Below, in pieces: positions 35,286-44,586 of a DNA stretch of 64,000 nucleotides (its first letter is position 1; each line of letters begins with the position of its first letter). The notes below the pieces were generated by a model, which worked only from the letters and a program-made list of their open reading frames with translations, ran no database searches and had not been told where the DNA came from. Origin of the DNA: Martelella sp. AD-3 (lineage in GTDB: Bacteria; Pseudomonadota; Alphaproteobacteria; Rhizobiales; Rhizobiaceae); NCBI RefSeq assembly GCF_001578105.1, contig NZ_CP014275.1:124001-188000 (forward strand). Reading direction: 5' to 3'. A program made the position numbers and the translations under genes.

Positions 35286-36167
35286 TCAATCACGCTCGTC
35301 GATGCGTTTCACAAGCGCGTCGACGAGCGTGTCGTCGAGATAATGCGGGCCGTCAAAGAGATAGAGCGCGTATCCCTCCATGAGGGCGATTTGCGGCATG
35401 AGCTCCTGCACCGTCGCGGGCCGGAAGCCGCCCTGGGGGAGCGGGCGAAAGGCTTCGGCGATGACGCGCAGGCGATCCTTGCCGAGCCGGGCGGAAAGCG
35501 CGTCGGCATAGTCGCGCGCCGTCTGCGGGGAGCGCGCCGCGACGCCGGCACCGTCCTGGAAGAAGACGCCGACATCTGCCGGCAGCCAGGTCGAAAGCCA
35601 GTCGGCAAGGGCCTCGCCGCCGATATTGCTGTTGTCGTAAACGCTGATCCAGAGCGGGCGCGGTAGAAGCGCAAGCGCCTTTGGCATCACCTCCGCCGCC
35701 TCCTTCCAGGTCGGGTCCACCTCGACCGGAAAATAATAGCCCTCGACCGCGAGCGGCGGTTTCTTGCCTGCAATGGCGGCCGAGGTCCTTGCCAGCTGCA
35801 GCGCGTTCTCGCGCGCTTTCTTCTCGTCAAAATCGCCGGCAAGGCCGAGCGTGACATGCCGGGCCCAGGGCTCTTTGGCGATGCGCCGCCAGTCCGGCAT
35901 CTGCGTGGGCGCCTTCCCGCCAGTGCCGCGGGCAAAACCGATACCGTCGACAAGGATCCACTGGATGAGAAGATGGTCCGCGCCGAGACGCTGCCATTCG
36001 CCTTCGGGCTTAGCGGTCGCATCGTCGACCTGCCAGACGATGCCGGTGACCGGTCCGTCGATAAGCGCCGCGCGGTGGCCGGGCGACAAAATGAGGAAGC
36101 GCCCCAGAAGAAAGGCGCCGCCCAGCAAGAGCACGGCCGGCAGGACCCTGAACAGGCGTCGGGTCAT
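35286..36167 (-). CDS. DUF4434-like putative glycoside hydrolase of the nfr operon
   Basis: This is a 293-residue protein with an N-terminal signal anchor (RVLPAVLLLGGAFLLGRFLIL). The body resembles the TIM-barrel DUF4434 type: GIVWQVDD, LGADHLLIQWILVDG, AVEGYYFPVEVD, LWISVYDNSN and VGVFFQDGAGV. It is the last gene of the wecB-bcsB-nfrB-nfrA operon and its ATG overlaps the nfrA stop (ATGA). It occupies the position of ybcH downstream of nfrA in E. coli. A polymer-trimming hydrolase, like BcsZ in cellulose export, is the favoured role, but catalytic acids were not assigned. Confidence 0.72.
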   Translation of the reverse strand: MTRRLFRVLPAVLLLGGAFLLGRFLILSPGHRAALIDGPVTGIVWQVDDATAKPEGEWQRLGADHLLIQWILVDGIGFARGTGGKAPTQMPDWRRIAKEPWARHVTLGLAGDFDEKKARENALQLARTSAAIAGKKPPLAVEGYYFPVEVDPTWKEAAEVMPKALALLPRPLWISVYDNSNIGGEALADWLSTWLPADVGVFFQDGAGVAARSPQTARDYADALSARLGKDRLRVIAEAFRPLPQGGFRPATVQELMPQIALMEGYALYLFDGPHYLDDTLVDALVKRIDERD

Positions 36168-38956
36168 ATCATCAGATTGAGGGAAGCGAACCATCCGCGC
36201 GCCCTGTCATCGCCGCCGAGCCTTGCCCGGTACTGGCCGTTGATATCGATATGCGACATCGGCGCTTCGTACTGCGTCTGGCGGAACCAGTAGCGCAGAT
36301 TGATCCCCGGTCCCGCGCCCAGCGCGAACTCCGTCGCATAGGTGTTATTGTAGTCGGCCGCGATGCCGATATAGGGCGTGACGATGAGGGTCCCGTCGTC
36401 GTTGAGCGCGAAGCTGCGGCCAAGGCTCGCATTCGCGAGGGCGAAATCCTCGTCGCTGTCGAAATAGCGGCCCGCCTCGCCATAATACCAGCCCGTCCAC
36501 CAGGCATCCGAACCGGGCATCAGGTCGGTGTTGAACCCGTCGGAGATGGCGGCGCGCACCAGCGTGTCGTCGCGGCTGTAGCGCCCGATCTTGAAGTAGC
36601 GCGCGGCTTCCAGCGCCAGGTTGAGATTGGTAAACGGCTTGACGCGCACGCCCGCCGCTCCCTGCATGGTCGATAGCCCGACAGCGCCGCCGAGCGAATC
36701 GTAAACCGTGGTGAACTGGCGGACAAAGAGATCGACCGTGCGCCCGTCCCGGTAGCCGATGACCGGAGGTCGCCAGAACACTTCCGAGCCGAGCTGCATG
36801 CTGCGCCCGGCAGACGCCGGCGGCGTGATGTAGCCGTCGGAAATGCCGGTGCTGCCGTAAAAGAGGCCGATATTGGCGCCCCAGCGCCGCGAAATGTCCG
36901 AAACCTCGCGCCTGAGGCTGAAAAGTCCTTCCGGCGACAGGGAGAGCCTGCCGGCATCCACCTCGTCGATGGCCCGTTTCAGCCAGGAGACCGCATCCTC
37001 GTTGTGGTAATCCCGCCTTGCGGCATAGGCCGCGTCAATCAGCTGGCTGCCGTCAAGATCGCCGGCCTGATAGGCCTTGCTGAAGGCGTCATAGGCAAGC
37101 GCGCGGTCGCCGAGGCGGGCGGCGAGATAGGCGGTTTCCGTCGGACCGATCGGCGCGAGAACGCCGTCCCCGGCGGCAGCGCGCAGGCCCGCGCGGGCGC
37201 GCCGGTTTTTGCCCTCGGCCATCAGCAGGTCGAGCCCGGCAATGGCCACATCCGCCTGCTGCCTCTCTCCCTTCGCCAGACGTTCCGCCTGTTCAAGCGC
37301 GGTCGCGGCGGCGGTGAAGCTCTCCATCGCGGTCAGCGCCTTTGCCCGCGCCAGCCAGACGGCGGCATCCGGGCTATCGCCGAGGGGCATGAGCGCCTGA
37401 TAGGCGGTTTCGGGCGCATCCGTCGCCATGGCCGCTGCGGCGAGGTTGAGCCGGAGACCGGTCTCGTCCGCGGTTTCACCGGGCAGGGCGAGCGCCTGTT
37501 CAAAATCGGCGCGCGCGCCGGTCTGGTCCCCGAGCGCCTGCCGGATGACGCCGCGCTGGCCGAGCAGCGTGCGGTCCGGACCGAAGCGGGCGATCGCCGC
37601 ATCGACGACGCGCAGCGCGTCTTCCCGGTCGCCGTTGCGATTGAGGACATCGACCAGCAGCACCTGATAGGAGCGGTTGCCGGGCGCGTGGCGCGCCGCC
37701 TGCCATGCGGGCCCAAGTGCTGCTTGCGGATCATCGCGCCGCAGCGCCGCATAGGCTTTTTCGGCGGCTCTTGCCGCCGGCGAGGCGGCGGCCGTTCTCG
37801 CCTTCATCTCCGCCAGGGCCTTTTCGGCATTGTCGAGAAGCGCGCGATAGTCATCATTGTCCGGCGCAAGCCGGACGGCATCTCCGGCATTGATGACGGC
37901 CTTGCGGTATTCGCCGTTCTCGTAGGCGCGGTAGGCGGCATCCGCTGCCTTGTAAGCGGGGTCTTCTGTTGCGGGGAGAGCTGCTTCAGGGGGCTCTTCC
38001 GGCGCTGCCGCGACAGGGCTTTGCGCCGCCTGCGCCGTCTGCCCGTCCCGCTCCTGCCTGATGCCGGCAGCGCGCTCGGAAAGCCGGCGGACGGCCTCGG
38101 CGTCGAGGCCCGGTTCGGCGACCGGTTCCGGCGGCGTGGGTTCGGCCTCCGCCGCTTCTTTGGCGGCCGCCGCCTGTCGTGCCCGCTCCTCGGCAAGGGC
38201 GGTTCTCGCATTGTCGAGCAGGGTTCGGTAATCATCGATTTGGGGCGCCAGCCTGACAGCTTCCTCGGCGGCGGCAACGGCCTCGGCATACCGGCCGCGC
38301 TCGAAGGCGCGATAGGCCGTGTCGGCGGCCTTGTAGGCGGGGTCGTCGGTGGACAGGGGCGCGTCCTGCGCGTCTTCCGCCGCGATCTCACCGGCTTCTT
38401 CGTCCGCTTCCTCTTGTGCGCGGCCTTCCCTGATGGCGGCGGCCCGTTCGGCGAGGAGGCGAATGGCATCGTCGTCAAGCTCGGGATCGATTGTCGCCTC
38501 GGAGACTGCCGCCGCATTGGCGGCCTGATAGACCTCGGTGGCGGGGGCCGGCGTCGCAGCGACGGGGTCCTCTCTGATCTCGCCGGCCTTGGCGGCAAGC
38601 TGACGCCGGGTCTCGGCATCGACATCCGGGTCGGAAGCGGCAAAAAGCGCTGCCTCCCGCGCTTCGCCGTTGCGGCCTGCGGCGAGGAGGGCTTCCACCA
38701 GCGCCAGCCTCAGTTCGCCGGCATCCGGCCTCTGCCGGATCGCTTCCCTGAGATCCGCGATCGCCCTTTCGGCATTGCCGTCGGCAAGCGCCTGCCTGGC
38801 GTTTCGGTAGAGAAGAAGCGGCGGGCCGGTAAGCGGCAGATATTCGATCCTGACGGTGGCCGCGCCTGCTGTCGTCTCCTGCGCCGCGACGGGCGCCACG
38901 GTCTGCACGACCATTGCCGCGGCGATCAGCAAGGGGAAGGGCCGGAAAGCCTTCAT
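36164..38956 (-). CDS. nfrA: NfrA-like outer-membrane TPR export protein
   Basis: This 930-residue protein has a signal peptide (cleavage after VAAQ near residue 26), TPR-like modules, and a C-terminal domain of the phage-N4-adsorption protein A type (from about residue 715: WGANIGLFYGSTG, VFWRPPVIGYRDGR, AAGVRVKPF, WWTGWYYGEAGRY, LRYWFRQTQYEAP), probably an outer-membrane beta-barrel. Residues about 150-390 carry two similar copies of an AERAAAIR...AYRAFERGRYAEAV...APQIDDYRTLLDNA unit separated by Ala/Pro/Glu-rich linkers. It should export the polymer made by NfrB through a BcsC/PgaA-like route. It overlaps nfrB by 4 bp. Confidence 0.87.
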   Translation of the reverse strand: MKAFRPFPLLIAAAMVVQTVAPVAAQETTAGAATVRIEYLPLTGPPLLLYRNARQALADGNAERAIADLREAIRQRPDAGELRLALVEALLAAGRNGEAREAALFAASDPDVDAETRRQLAAKAGEIREDPVAATPAPATEVYQAANAAAVSEATIDPELDDDAIRLLAERAAAIREGRAQEEADEEAGEIAAEDAQDAPLSTDDPAYKAADTAYRAFERGRYAEAVAAAEEAVRLAPQIDDYRTLLDNARTALAEERARQAAAAKEAAEAEPTPPEPVAEPGLDAEAVRRLSERAAGIRQERDGQTAQAAQSPVAAAPEEPPEAALPATEDPAYKAADAAYRAYENGEYRKAVINAGDAVRLAPDNDDYRALLDNAEKALAEMKARTAAASPAARAAEKAYAALRRDDPQAALGPAWQAARHAPGNRSYQVLLVDVLNRNGDREDALRVVDAAIARFGPDRTLLGQRGVIRQALGDQTGARADFEQALALPGETADETGLRLNLAAAAMATDAPETAYQALMPLGDSPDAAVWLARAKALTAMESFTAAATALEQAERLAKGERQQADVAIAGLDLLMAEGKNRRARAGLRAAAGDGVLAPIGPTETAYLAARLGDRALAYDAFSKAYQAGDLDGSQLIDAAYAARRDYHNEDAVSWLKRAIDEVDAGRLSLSPEGLFSLRREVSDISRRWGANIGLFYGSTGISDGYITPPASAGRSMQLGSEVFWRPPVIGYRDGRTVDLFVRQFTTVYDSLGGAVGLSTMQGAAGVRVKPFTNLNLALEAARYFKIGRYSRDDTLVRAAISDGFNTDLMPGSDAWWTGWYYGEAGRYFDSDEDFALANASLGRSFALNDDGTLIVTPYIGIAADYNNTYATEFALGAGPGINLRYWFRQTQYEAPMSHIDINGQYRARLGGDDRARGWFASLNLMI

Positions 38957-41136
38957 GACCGGGCCTCCCCTTCGCTCTCGGTCGCGTCCGGCCTGGCGTC
39001 CTGTCTTTCCCGCGCCCGGGCTATGCGGGCGCGCTGCTCCTCGAGCGCGTTTTCGATCGCCTCCCTGAAGACGACGTCCCGGTCGACGAGATAGGAGCCG
39101 ATCAGCCCGTCACGCTCGGGCTGGTAGTCGACAAGCGCCTTCTGCAGCACATCATTGGAAATCGCCCCGTTTTCGACCAGGATTTCGCCAAGCAGGGGAA
39201 TATTGGCCTCGATACGTTCCTCTCTTGAGGGTTCCCTGTCGCGGCCTTTCGATGCGAGCAGGCGCAGGCCGCCGGCAAGCACCCGGTCGCGCACGACAAA
39301 ATAGCGCGGTTCATAGCCGAGGCGGTTGGCGATCGCAGCCAGCGCGTTCTCGGCTAGCGGAAAGGAGGTTGCGAGCGCCAGCCTGTCGCTCTCCTCGTCG
39401 ACCACCGGCAGAACCCGGTAGGCAAACAGGAAATCCGGCCTAAACCGGTCGCGCGCGGCGACCAGTTCCTCTTCCGTCACGGTGATCAGGTCGAGGCCGG
39501 ACTGGAAGGCGACGGCCTCGGCCAGCACGTCTTCCTCCAGCCAGCCCTCGTCCAGAAGGATGCGGCCGAGCGGCACGCGCCTGGCCTTCTGCGCTTCAAG
39601 CGATGTTTCAAGCTGGGCGGCGTTGATGGCGTGCCAGGAGACCAGCAGGTCGCCCAGTTTCGTCTTGCGGTCCACCAGACCGTCGCCGGTCGGGAAGTCA
39701 TGCATGGTCTTGTCCCAGACCAGGCGTTTGCCGGTGAAGAGGTGGTTGAGATACTGGTTCCATGCCCGCGCCATCGCCATGAAGTTCACGAAATTGCCGA
39801 CGATGATGCGCGGGATGGACAGGAGGCCGTGTTCCCAGCCGAATGTGCGCGCGGTAAAATAGAAGCGCTGCGAAATGCGCAGGAAAAGGGCCACGGCGTT
39901 CAGGATCAGGACAAGCCCGACCCAGCCTTCGACGGCAAGGAGCGGCGGATAGCCGCCCGGAAGAAGCCCGAATGTGAAGCCGAGCTGGAACAGGATATAC
40001 TGGAACGCGAGGACATAGGCGAAGACGGTCACGAAGGTGGTGACCATGCCCTTGCGGTCGCGCAGCATGAAATAGCGGTCGATGAGCGAACCGTGCCAGC
40101 CGAAATAGGCCCAGCCCTGAAAGCAGATGCCGAGCGACCAGCGCGCCTTCTGGCGGTATGAGGTGCGGAAGGTATTGGGAAAATATTCCTGGACGCACAG
40201 CGCCATCCGCACGGTCATGTCCTTTTCGGGGCCGAAGCCGAACCAGGTCCTGCGCTTGACCTGGTAGTCGACCGGAAAACGGGCGAGGATGGAGCGCATG
40301 CCGTGCTCGGCGAGCCGCATGCCGATATCGTAGTCCTCGGTCAGCGTCTGGGTGTTGAAGGTCTGGTTGCTGTCTTCGGCCGAAAGCGTCAGCAGCGCCT
40401 TGCGTGAGAAGCAGGTGCCGACCCCGGCCGACGGCACCATGCCGGAAAGCGCCTCGCGCACGACGATGTCCTTGCCGTGCCATTCGGCGAATTCATCCAT
40501 GTAGACGCCGGCGACGAGATCGGACCAATGCCGCTCCAGCGAGTTGACCGGGATCTGGATGAGGTCGATGCGCGGCAGCAGATAGTTGAAGAAACGCAGC
40601 TCGAGCGGGTGCAGGACATCCTCGCTGTCATGAAGGATGACGCCGGCGAAGGATATGCCGTGCCGCTCCTCATGGGCAAAGATCGCCTGCACCACCCAGT
40701 TCAGGCAGTCTGCCTTGCAGGTTGGCCCGTCATGCGGCACCTCCACGCGCACGAGCTGGCGATAGCGCCGCCGCATGCGTTCCACCTCGTTGATGGTCGC
40801 CGCATCATTGCGGTAGGTGCCGACGAAGACCGTATAGTGGCGATAGTCGAGCGTGCCGACCATGCCCTCGATCATCGCCGCGATCACGTCGCTTTCGAGC
40901 CAGGCCGGCACCATGATGGCAATGTGCTGTTCGGGGCGGCCCAAAAGCTGGTCCGGCGTTAGCGGCTTGTAGCGGCGCTCGACGGTGAGGCGCCGCTTGA
41001 TGGTGCGCAGGTAGAAGACGGCGTCGATGAACAGGTCGTCGACGCAGGAGACGAGGATGATGACGGCGACGGCCGCCGTCAGATATTCCAGCACCCGGTA
41101 GTAGTCGGCGATCAGATAGGGCCAGTAGAGCTCCAT
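38953..41136 (-). CDS. nfrB: NfrB-like processive glycosyltransferase with two MshEN-like domains
   Basis: This is a 727-residue inner-membrane family 2 glycosyltransferase. An N-terminal membrane helix is followed by the catalytic domain with PAWLESDVI, DGPTCKADCLNW, the acidic LHDSEDVLHP, TLTEDYDIGMRL and QKARW, the set seen in processive synthases. Several membrane helices follow, then a C-terminal part with two MshEN-like units: KLGDLLVSWHAINAAQLETSLEAQ (about 490-555) and LLGEILVENGAISNDVLQKAL (about 645-700). MshEN binds c-di-GMP, and E. coli NfrB is reported to be controlled this way. It probably polymerises ManNAc from UDP-ManNAc made by WecB. It lies 18 bp downstream of the BcsB-like gene and overlaps nfrA. 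Confidence 0.93.
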   Translation of the reverse strand: MELYWPYLIADYYRVLEYLTAAVAVIILVSCVDDLFIDAVFYLRTIKRRLTVERRYKPLTPDQLLGRPEQHIAIMVPAWLESDVIAAMIEGMVGTLDYRHYTVFVGTYRNDAATINEVERMRRRYRQLVRVEVPHDGPTCKADCLNWVVQAIFAHEERHGISFAGVILHDSEDVLHPLELRFFNYLLPRIDLIQIPVNSLERHWSDLVAGVYMDEFAEWHGKDIVVREALSGMVPSAGVGTCFSRKALLTLSAEDSNQTFNTQTLTEDYDIGMRLAEHGMRSILARFPVDYQVKRRTWFGFGPEKDMTVRMALCVQEYFPNTFRTSYRQKARWSLGICFQGWAYFGWHGSLIDRYFMLRDRKGMVTTFVTVFAYVLAFQYILFQLGFTFGLLPGGYPPLLAVEGWVGLVLILNAVALFLRISQRFYFTARTFGWEHGLLSIPRIIVGNFVNFMAMARAWNQYLNHLFTGKRLVWDKTMHDFPTGDGLVDRKTKLGDLLVSWHAINAAQLETSLEAQKARRVPLGRILLDEGWLEEDVLAEAVAFQSGLDLITVTEEELVAARDRFRPDFLFAYRVLPVVDEESDRLALATSFPLAENALAAIANRLGYEPRYFVVRDRVLAGGLRLLASKGRDREPSREERIEANIPLLGEILVENGAISNDVLQKALVDYQPERDGLIGSYLVDRDVVFREAIENALEEQRARIARARERQDARPDATESEGEARS

Positions 41137-41154
41137 GCTTCCTCCCGGCCCCGC

Positions 41155-43401
41155 TCAGCTCTTGTCGTCTCGCTTGCGCCGCTTGGCCAGGCGGGCAAGC
41201 AGCATGAGCAGGACGAAGCCGCCGAGAATGAGCGCCGTCATCAGGACCGGCACCTGGCGGAACCAGAAATCGGTATCGGTGAGCAGACGCCAGGAGAAGC
41301 TGAACGGCTTTTTGGTCAGGCGGTCGGGTTCGGTGTTGCGCGGCAGCGGCCGGCCGCTGGTCCTGACCTCTGCCAGAACGCCCTCCGAGCCGATGACGGC
41401 GACATCGCCATGCCTGAGCCGGAGCGGCTTTGTGATCAGCGGCCCGACGCCGTCCGCCGAATAGGTAAGGCCCGGCTCGTCGCCGCCGGTTTCCGCCTGC
41501 AACAGGGCGATATCGGACAGGCCGGTAGCGTCGAACAGAGTCGTGCCCTTCGCGGTCGTGATCTGGACGGTATTGCCGTCGACGCTCGCGCGTTTGCGCA
41601 CGCCCTCCACCGCCACGTCGAGGAACAGGAAAGGCCTGTCCGGTTGCGGGTAGGCGGGTCTGTCGGCCACGCTGAAGCCGGCGCGATCGGGCGCGATGCC
41701 GCTGGCATCGGCCAGCGCGATGAGGTTCGGCAGCGTCGTCAGCGCGTCTTCGAGCCAGCTCTTGTTGACGACGACGAGGCTGTCGCCCGCGAGCCTCGCG
41801 GACACGCTCGAGAAGTCTACCGCTTCAGGGGCGGGCGCGAGTTCGACATAGCTGTCGGGCGATATCGAAACGGGATAGCCCTGCGGCAGTTCCTGGCAAT
41901 CGCCGGGTGCCGGCTGGCGCTGGACCCGCACGACGATCGTATTGCTCGGCAGCAGCGTGTAGGCGGGGACGGAAACGGAAATTGCCTCCGGCATGCCGTC
42001 GGCCTCAAGCTGTTTGGCGCCCAGAAGCATGTCGTTGAGGAAGACCGAGGCCACCGGTCGCGTCGCGGTTGCGCCGGGCGCGGCGGAAACGAAGACATGA
42101 ATGTCTGATGGCACCATGCCGGGCGGAATATCGCCGCCGAGATCGGCCGTCGTTGACCACTCGCCAAGCCCCACGACGCTGAAATTGCTGTCGGAATCGC
42201 CCGGCGGAAGCAGGGCCATCGTGTCACCGTCGGCCATCGGCAACCGCGCCGTGCGGACGACCATGTCGCCGGAGATCGCGGTGCGGCGCCACCAGGTGCT
42301 GAAAAGGCCTGCGGCTTCCCCGGCGCCTTCCGGCTGGACGGCAAGCACCGGCTCGCCGCCGACAAGACGCATGCTGTAGGAGCCCTTCTCGAGCGGCAGC
42401 GACAATGTCTCCCGTTCCGCGACAAGCGCCTGGAATGCCTCCCCGGCAGCCGGGTCGGCAGCCGCAAGCTCTGCGCCGATCGCCTTCAGCGCGGCGTCGA
42501 TTTGCGCGGAAAGCGTCTCTCCGGCGATCGCGATGTCCGCCTGTATCCCGGTGGCGGAGAGCACGAGAAGCGCGCCGATCTGGGCCGGATCGTCGATCTC
42601 GACCAGGCCGCCGTGCGAGAATGCTGCAAAGCCCGGGACGCTTTCGAGCGCCGCGGGCACCGTGATGGAAGAGGCGTCGACCGTGTCGCCGCGCGCCGGC
42701 AGCGCCTTCAGTTGCAGGGTCTTGCCGGCTCTTTCCAGCGCCACGCCCAGCCGCCAGGCCGCGTCGTAGCTCTCGCTGTCAAGCGTGTTGCCCGCGACCA
42801 GGAGCGTCACGGTCTGCTTGAACGCGGCAAACGCGCTGGAAACGGTCTTGAGGTCGGCGGCGTTGTAGCTGTATTCCAGAGAGGTATCGGGATGAACGAG
42901 CAGCCGGTTGCTGTCCGGCCCGGTGCCGTAGCAATAGAACTGCCCGACCAGGGGCTGCCAGGCAATGCCGAGCCGCACGAAGCCGTCCTCGCGCGGGGCG
43001 CCGTCAACGCCGATGTCGAATTGGGTCTTTCCCCTTTCGCCCTCCGGCGAGCGCGCGGCCACGGCATAGCCGTCAAGCGAGAGGATATAGGTGGTCTTGC
43101 CGCCGTCGCCCCGCAGATAGGTGCCGTCGAAGAACAGGCTCGGCTCGATCAGCGGCACGCCGGCCGGAACCGGGATGAAGATCTCGCGGTTGACCCGGTT
43201 CGCCGAGAACGAGAGCGGTTCGGTGATGCCAAGGTCGCTCAGTGTTACTGTCCGGGTGACGATGTCGCTTTTGCCGAGCGCGCGGAGCGCATCGGCCACC
43301 TCGCCAGCCTCGGTCGTTCCCTGGCTTGACAACAGGAAGAGGCTCCCGATAGCGACGGACAATGTGGCTTTGCGGCCAGCACTGTTTCTGCGAGTTGTCA
43401 T
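41155..43401 (-). CDS. BcsB-like periplasmic polysaccharide synthase subunit
   Basis: This is a 748-residue protein with a signal peptide (TLSVAIGSLFLLSSQG) and a long periplasmic beta-rich region. It ends in a membrane helix (VPVLMTALILGGFVLLMLLARL) before RRKRDDKS. The arrangement and blocks such as PSSLFFDG-like LIEPSLFFDGTYLR, VFLNDMLLG, LPSNTIVVRV and PDSYVEL match BcsB, the periplasmic partner of cellulose synthase. The ATG at 43399-43401, preceded by AAGGGAG, is preferred over one 30 bp upstream that lacks a ribosome site. No BcsA is present; it precedes nfrB, so it probably partners NfrB instead. Confidence 0.88.
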   Translation of the reverse strand: MTTRRNSAGRKATLSVAIGSLFLLSSQGTTEAGEVADALRALGKSDIVTRTVTLSDLGITEPLSFSANRVNREIFIPVPAGVPLIEPSLFFDGTYLRGDGGKTTYILSLDGYAVAARSPEGERGKTQFDIGVDGAPREDGFVRLGIAWQPLVGQFYCYGTGPDSNRLLVHPDTSLEYSYNAADLKTVSSAFAAFKQTVTLLVAGNTLDSESYDAAWRLGVALERAGKTLQLKALPARGDTVDASSITVPAALESVPGFAAFSHGGLVEIDDPAQIGALLVLSATGIQADIAIAGETLSAQIDAALKAIGAELAAADPAAGEAFQALVAERETLSLPLEKGSYSMRLVGGEPVLAVQPEGAGEAAGLFSTWWRRTAISGDMVVRTARLPMADGDTMALLPPGDSDSNFSVVGLGEWSTTADLGGDIPPGMVPSDIHVFVSAAPGATATRPVASVFLNDMLLGAKQLEADGMPEAISVSVPAYTLLPSNTIVVRVQRQPAPGDCQELPQGYPVSISPDSYVELAPAPEAVDFSSVSARLAGDSLVVVNKSWLEDALTTLPNLIALADASGIAPDRAGFSVADRPAYPQPDRPFLFLDVAVEGVRKRASVDGNTVQITTAKGTTLFDATGLSDIALLQAETGGDEPGLTYSADGVGPLITKPLRLRHGDVAVIGSEGVLAEVRTSGRPLPRNTEPDRLTKKPFSFSWRLLTDTDFWFRQVPVLMTALILGGFVLLMLLARLAKRRKRDDKS

Positions 43402-43440
43402 ATCGTCAGCTCCCTTCGGCGCTTTCGGCATTTCGCTTTG

Positions 43441-44586
43441 TCATTGCGCCGCCTTCGGGTCGAAAGGAGAGACCGGCCGTCCCGCCAGCGCGTCGGCGAT
43501 GCGTCCGGCGGCCCTGCCGTCTCCGTAGGGGTTGATGACGCGGGAAAAGCCTTGATAATGCGCCGCGTCATCCAGAAGCCTTTCGGTTTCCGTGACGATC
43601 CGCTCCGTCTCCGTCCCCACCAGGATGACGGCGCCGGCGGCCACGGCCTCCGGCCGCTCGGTGACGTCGCGCATCACCAGGACCGGCTTGCCGAGCGAGG
43701 GCGCCTCCTCCTGCACGCCGCCGGAATCCGTCAGGATGATTTCGGCCCGCGTCATCAGATAAACGAAATCCAGATAGGCCAGCGGGTCGATGAGATGGAC
43801 ATTGTCAAGCGTGCCGAGCAGTTCATGCACCGGCCCCGAGACATTCGGGTTGAGGTGCACCGGATAGACGATCTCGATGTCGTCGCGTTTTGAAAGCCGT
43901 GCCAGCGCCTTGCAGATATTGACGAAGCCGCCGCCGAAGCTTTCGCGCCGGTGCCCCGTGACCAGAACCAGCCGACGACCGGGGCTGAGGAAGGTGAACC
44001 GCTCTTCGAGCGTGTTGCGAAGGCTTGCGTCCTTGCCAATGCGGCCGGCCGTCTCCTTCAGCGCGTCGATAACCGTGTTGCCGGTGACGATGATGCGGCC
44101 GCCGAGATGCTCGCGTTCGAGGTTTTCGGCGCTCGAAGCCGTCGGCGCGAAAGCGAGTGATGATACCACGTCGATCACCCGGCGGTTCATTTCCTCCGGC
44201 CAGGGCCTTGAAAGGTCATAGGTCCTGAGCCCCGCCTCCACATGCCCGATCTTTATGCCGCGGTGGAAAGCGGCAAGGCTCGCCGCCATCGCCGATGTGG
44301 TATCGCCGTGAACCAGCACGCAATCGGGCCGCACCTCTTCCAGAACCGCGTCAAGGCCGGCGATGACACGGCAGGAAAGGCTGTTCAGCGTCTGGTTCGG
44401 GGCCATGACGGCAAGGTCGAAGTCCGGAACGATGCCGAAGAGGTCAAGCACCTGGTCCAGCATCGCACGGTGCTGGCCTGTGACGCAGGTCACGCCGGTG
44501 ATAGCTCTGTCGCGCGCGATCGCGTTGACGACCGGGGCCATCTTGATCGCTTCCGGTCTGGTGCCGAATACGCAGAGAACTTTCAC
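43441..44586 (-). CDS. wecB: UDP-N-acetylglucosamine 2-epimerase (non-hydrolysing)
   Basis: WecB converts UDP-GlcNAc to UDP-ManNAc in the cytoplasm. It is 381 residues, with FGTRPEAIKMAPVV at the N-terminus, VHGDTTSAMAA, GHVEAGLRT, VTGHRRESFG and DSGGVQEEAPSLGKP, all diagnostic of the non-hydrolysing epimerase. The start is GTG at 44584-44586 with AAGGA upstream. It is the first gene of the polysaccharide operon, 39 bp ahead of the BcsB-like gene. In E. coli the same enzyme (NfrC) is needed for NfrAB glycan, which fits this position. Confidence 0.95.
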   Translation of the reverse strand: MKVLCVFGTRPEAIKMAPVVNAIARDRAITGVTCVTGQHRAMLDQVLDLFGIVPDFDLAVMAPNQTLNSLSCRVIAGLDAVLEEVRPDCVLVHGDTTSAMAASLAAFHRGIKIGHVEAGLRTYDLSRPWPEEMNRRVIDVVSSLAFAPTASSAENLEREHLGGRIIVTGNTVIDALKETAGRIGKDASLRNTLEERFTFLSPGRRLVLVTGHRRESFGGGFVNICKALARLSKRDDIEIVYPVHLNPNVSGPVHELLGTLDNVHLIDPLAYLDFVYLMTRAEIILTDSGGVQEEAPSLGKPVLVMRDVTERPEAVAAGAVILVGTETERIVTETERLLDDAAHYQGFSRVINPYGDGRAAGRIADALAGRPVSPFDPKAAQ

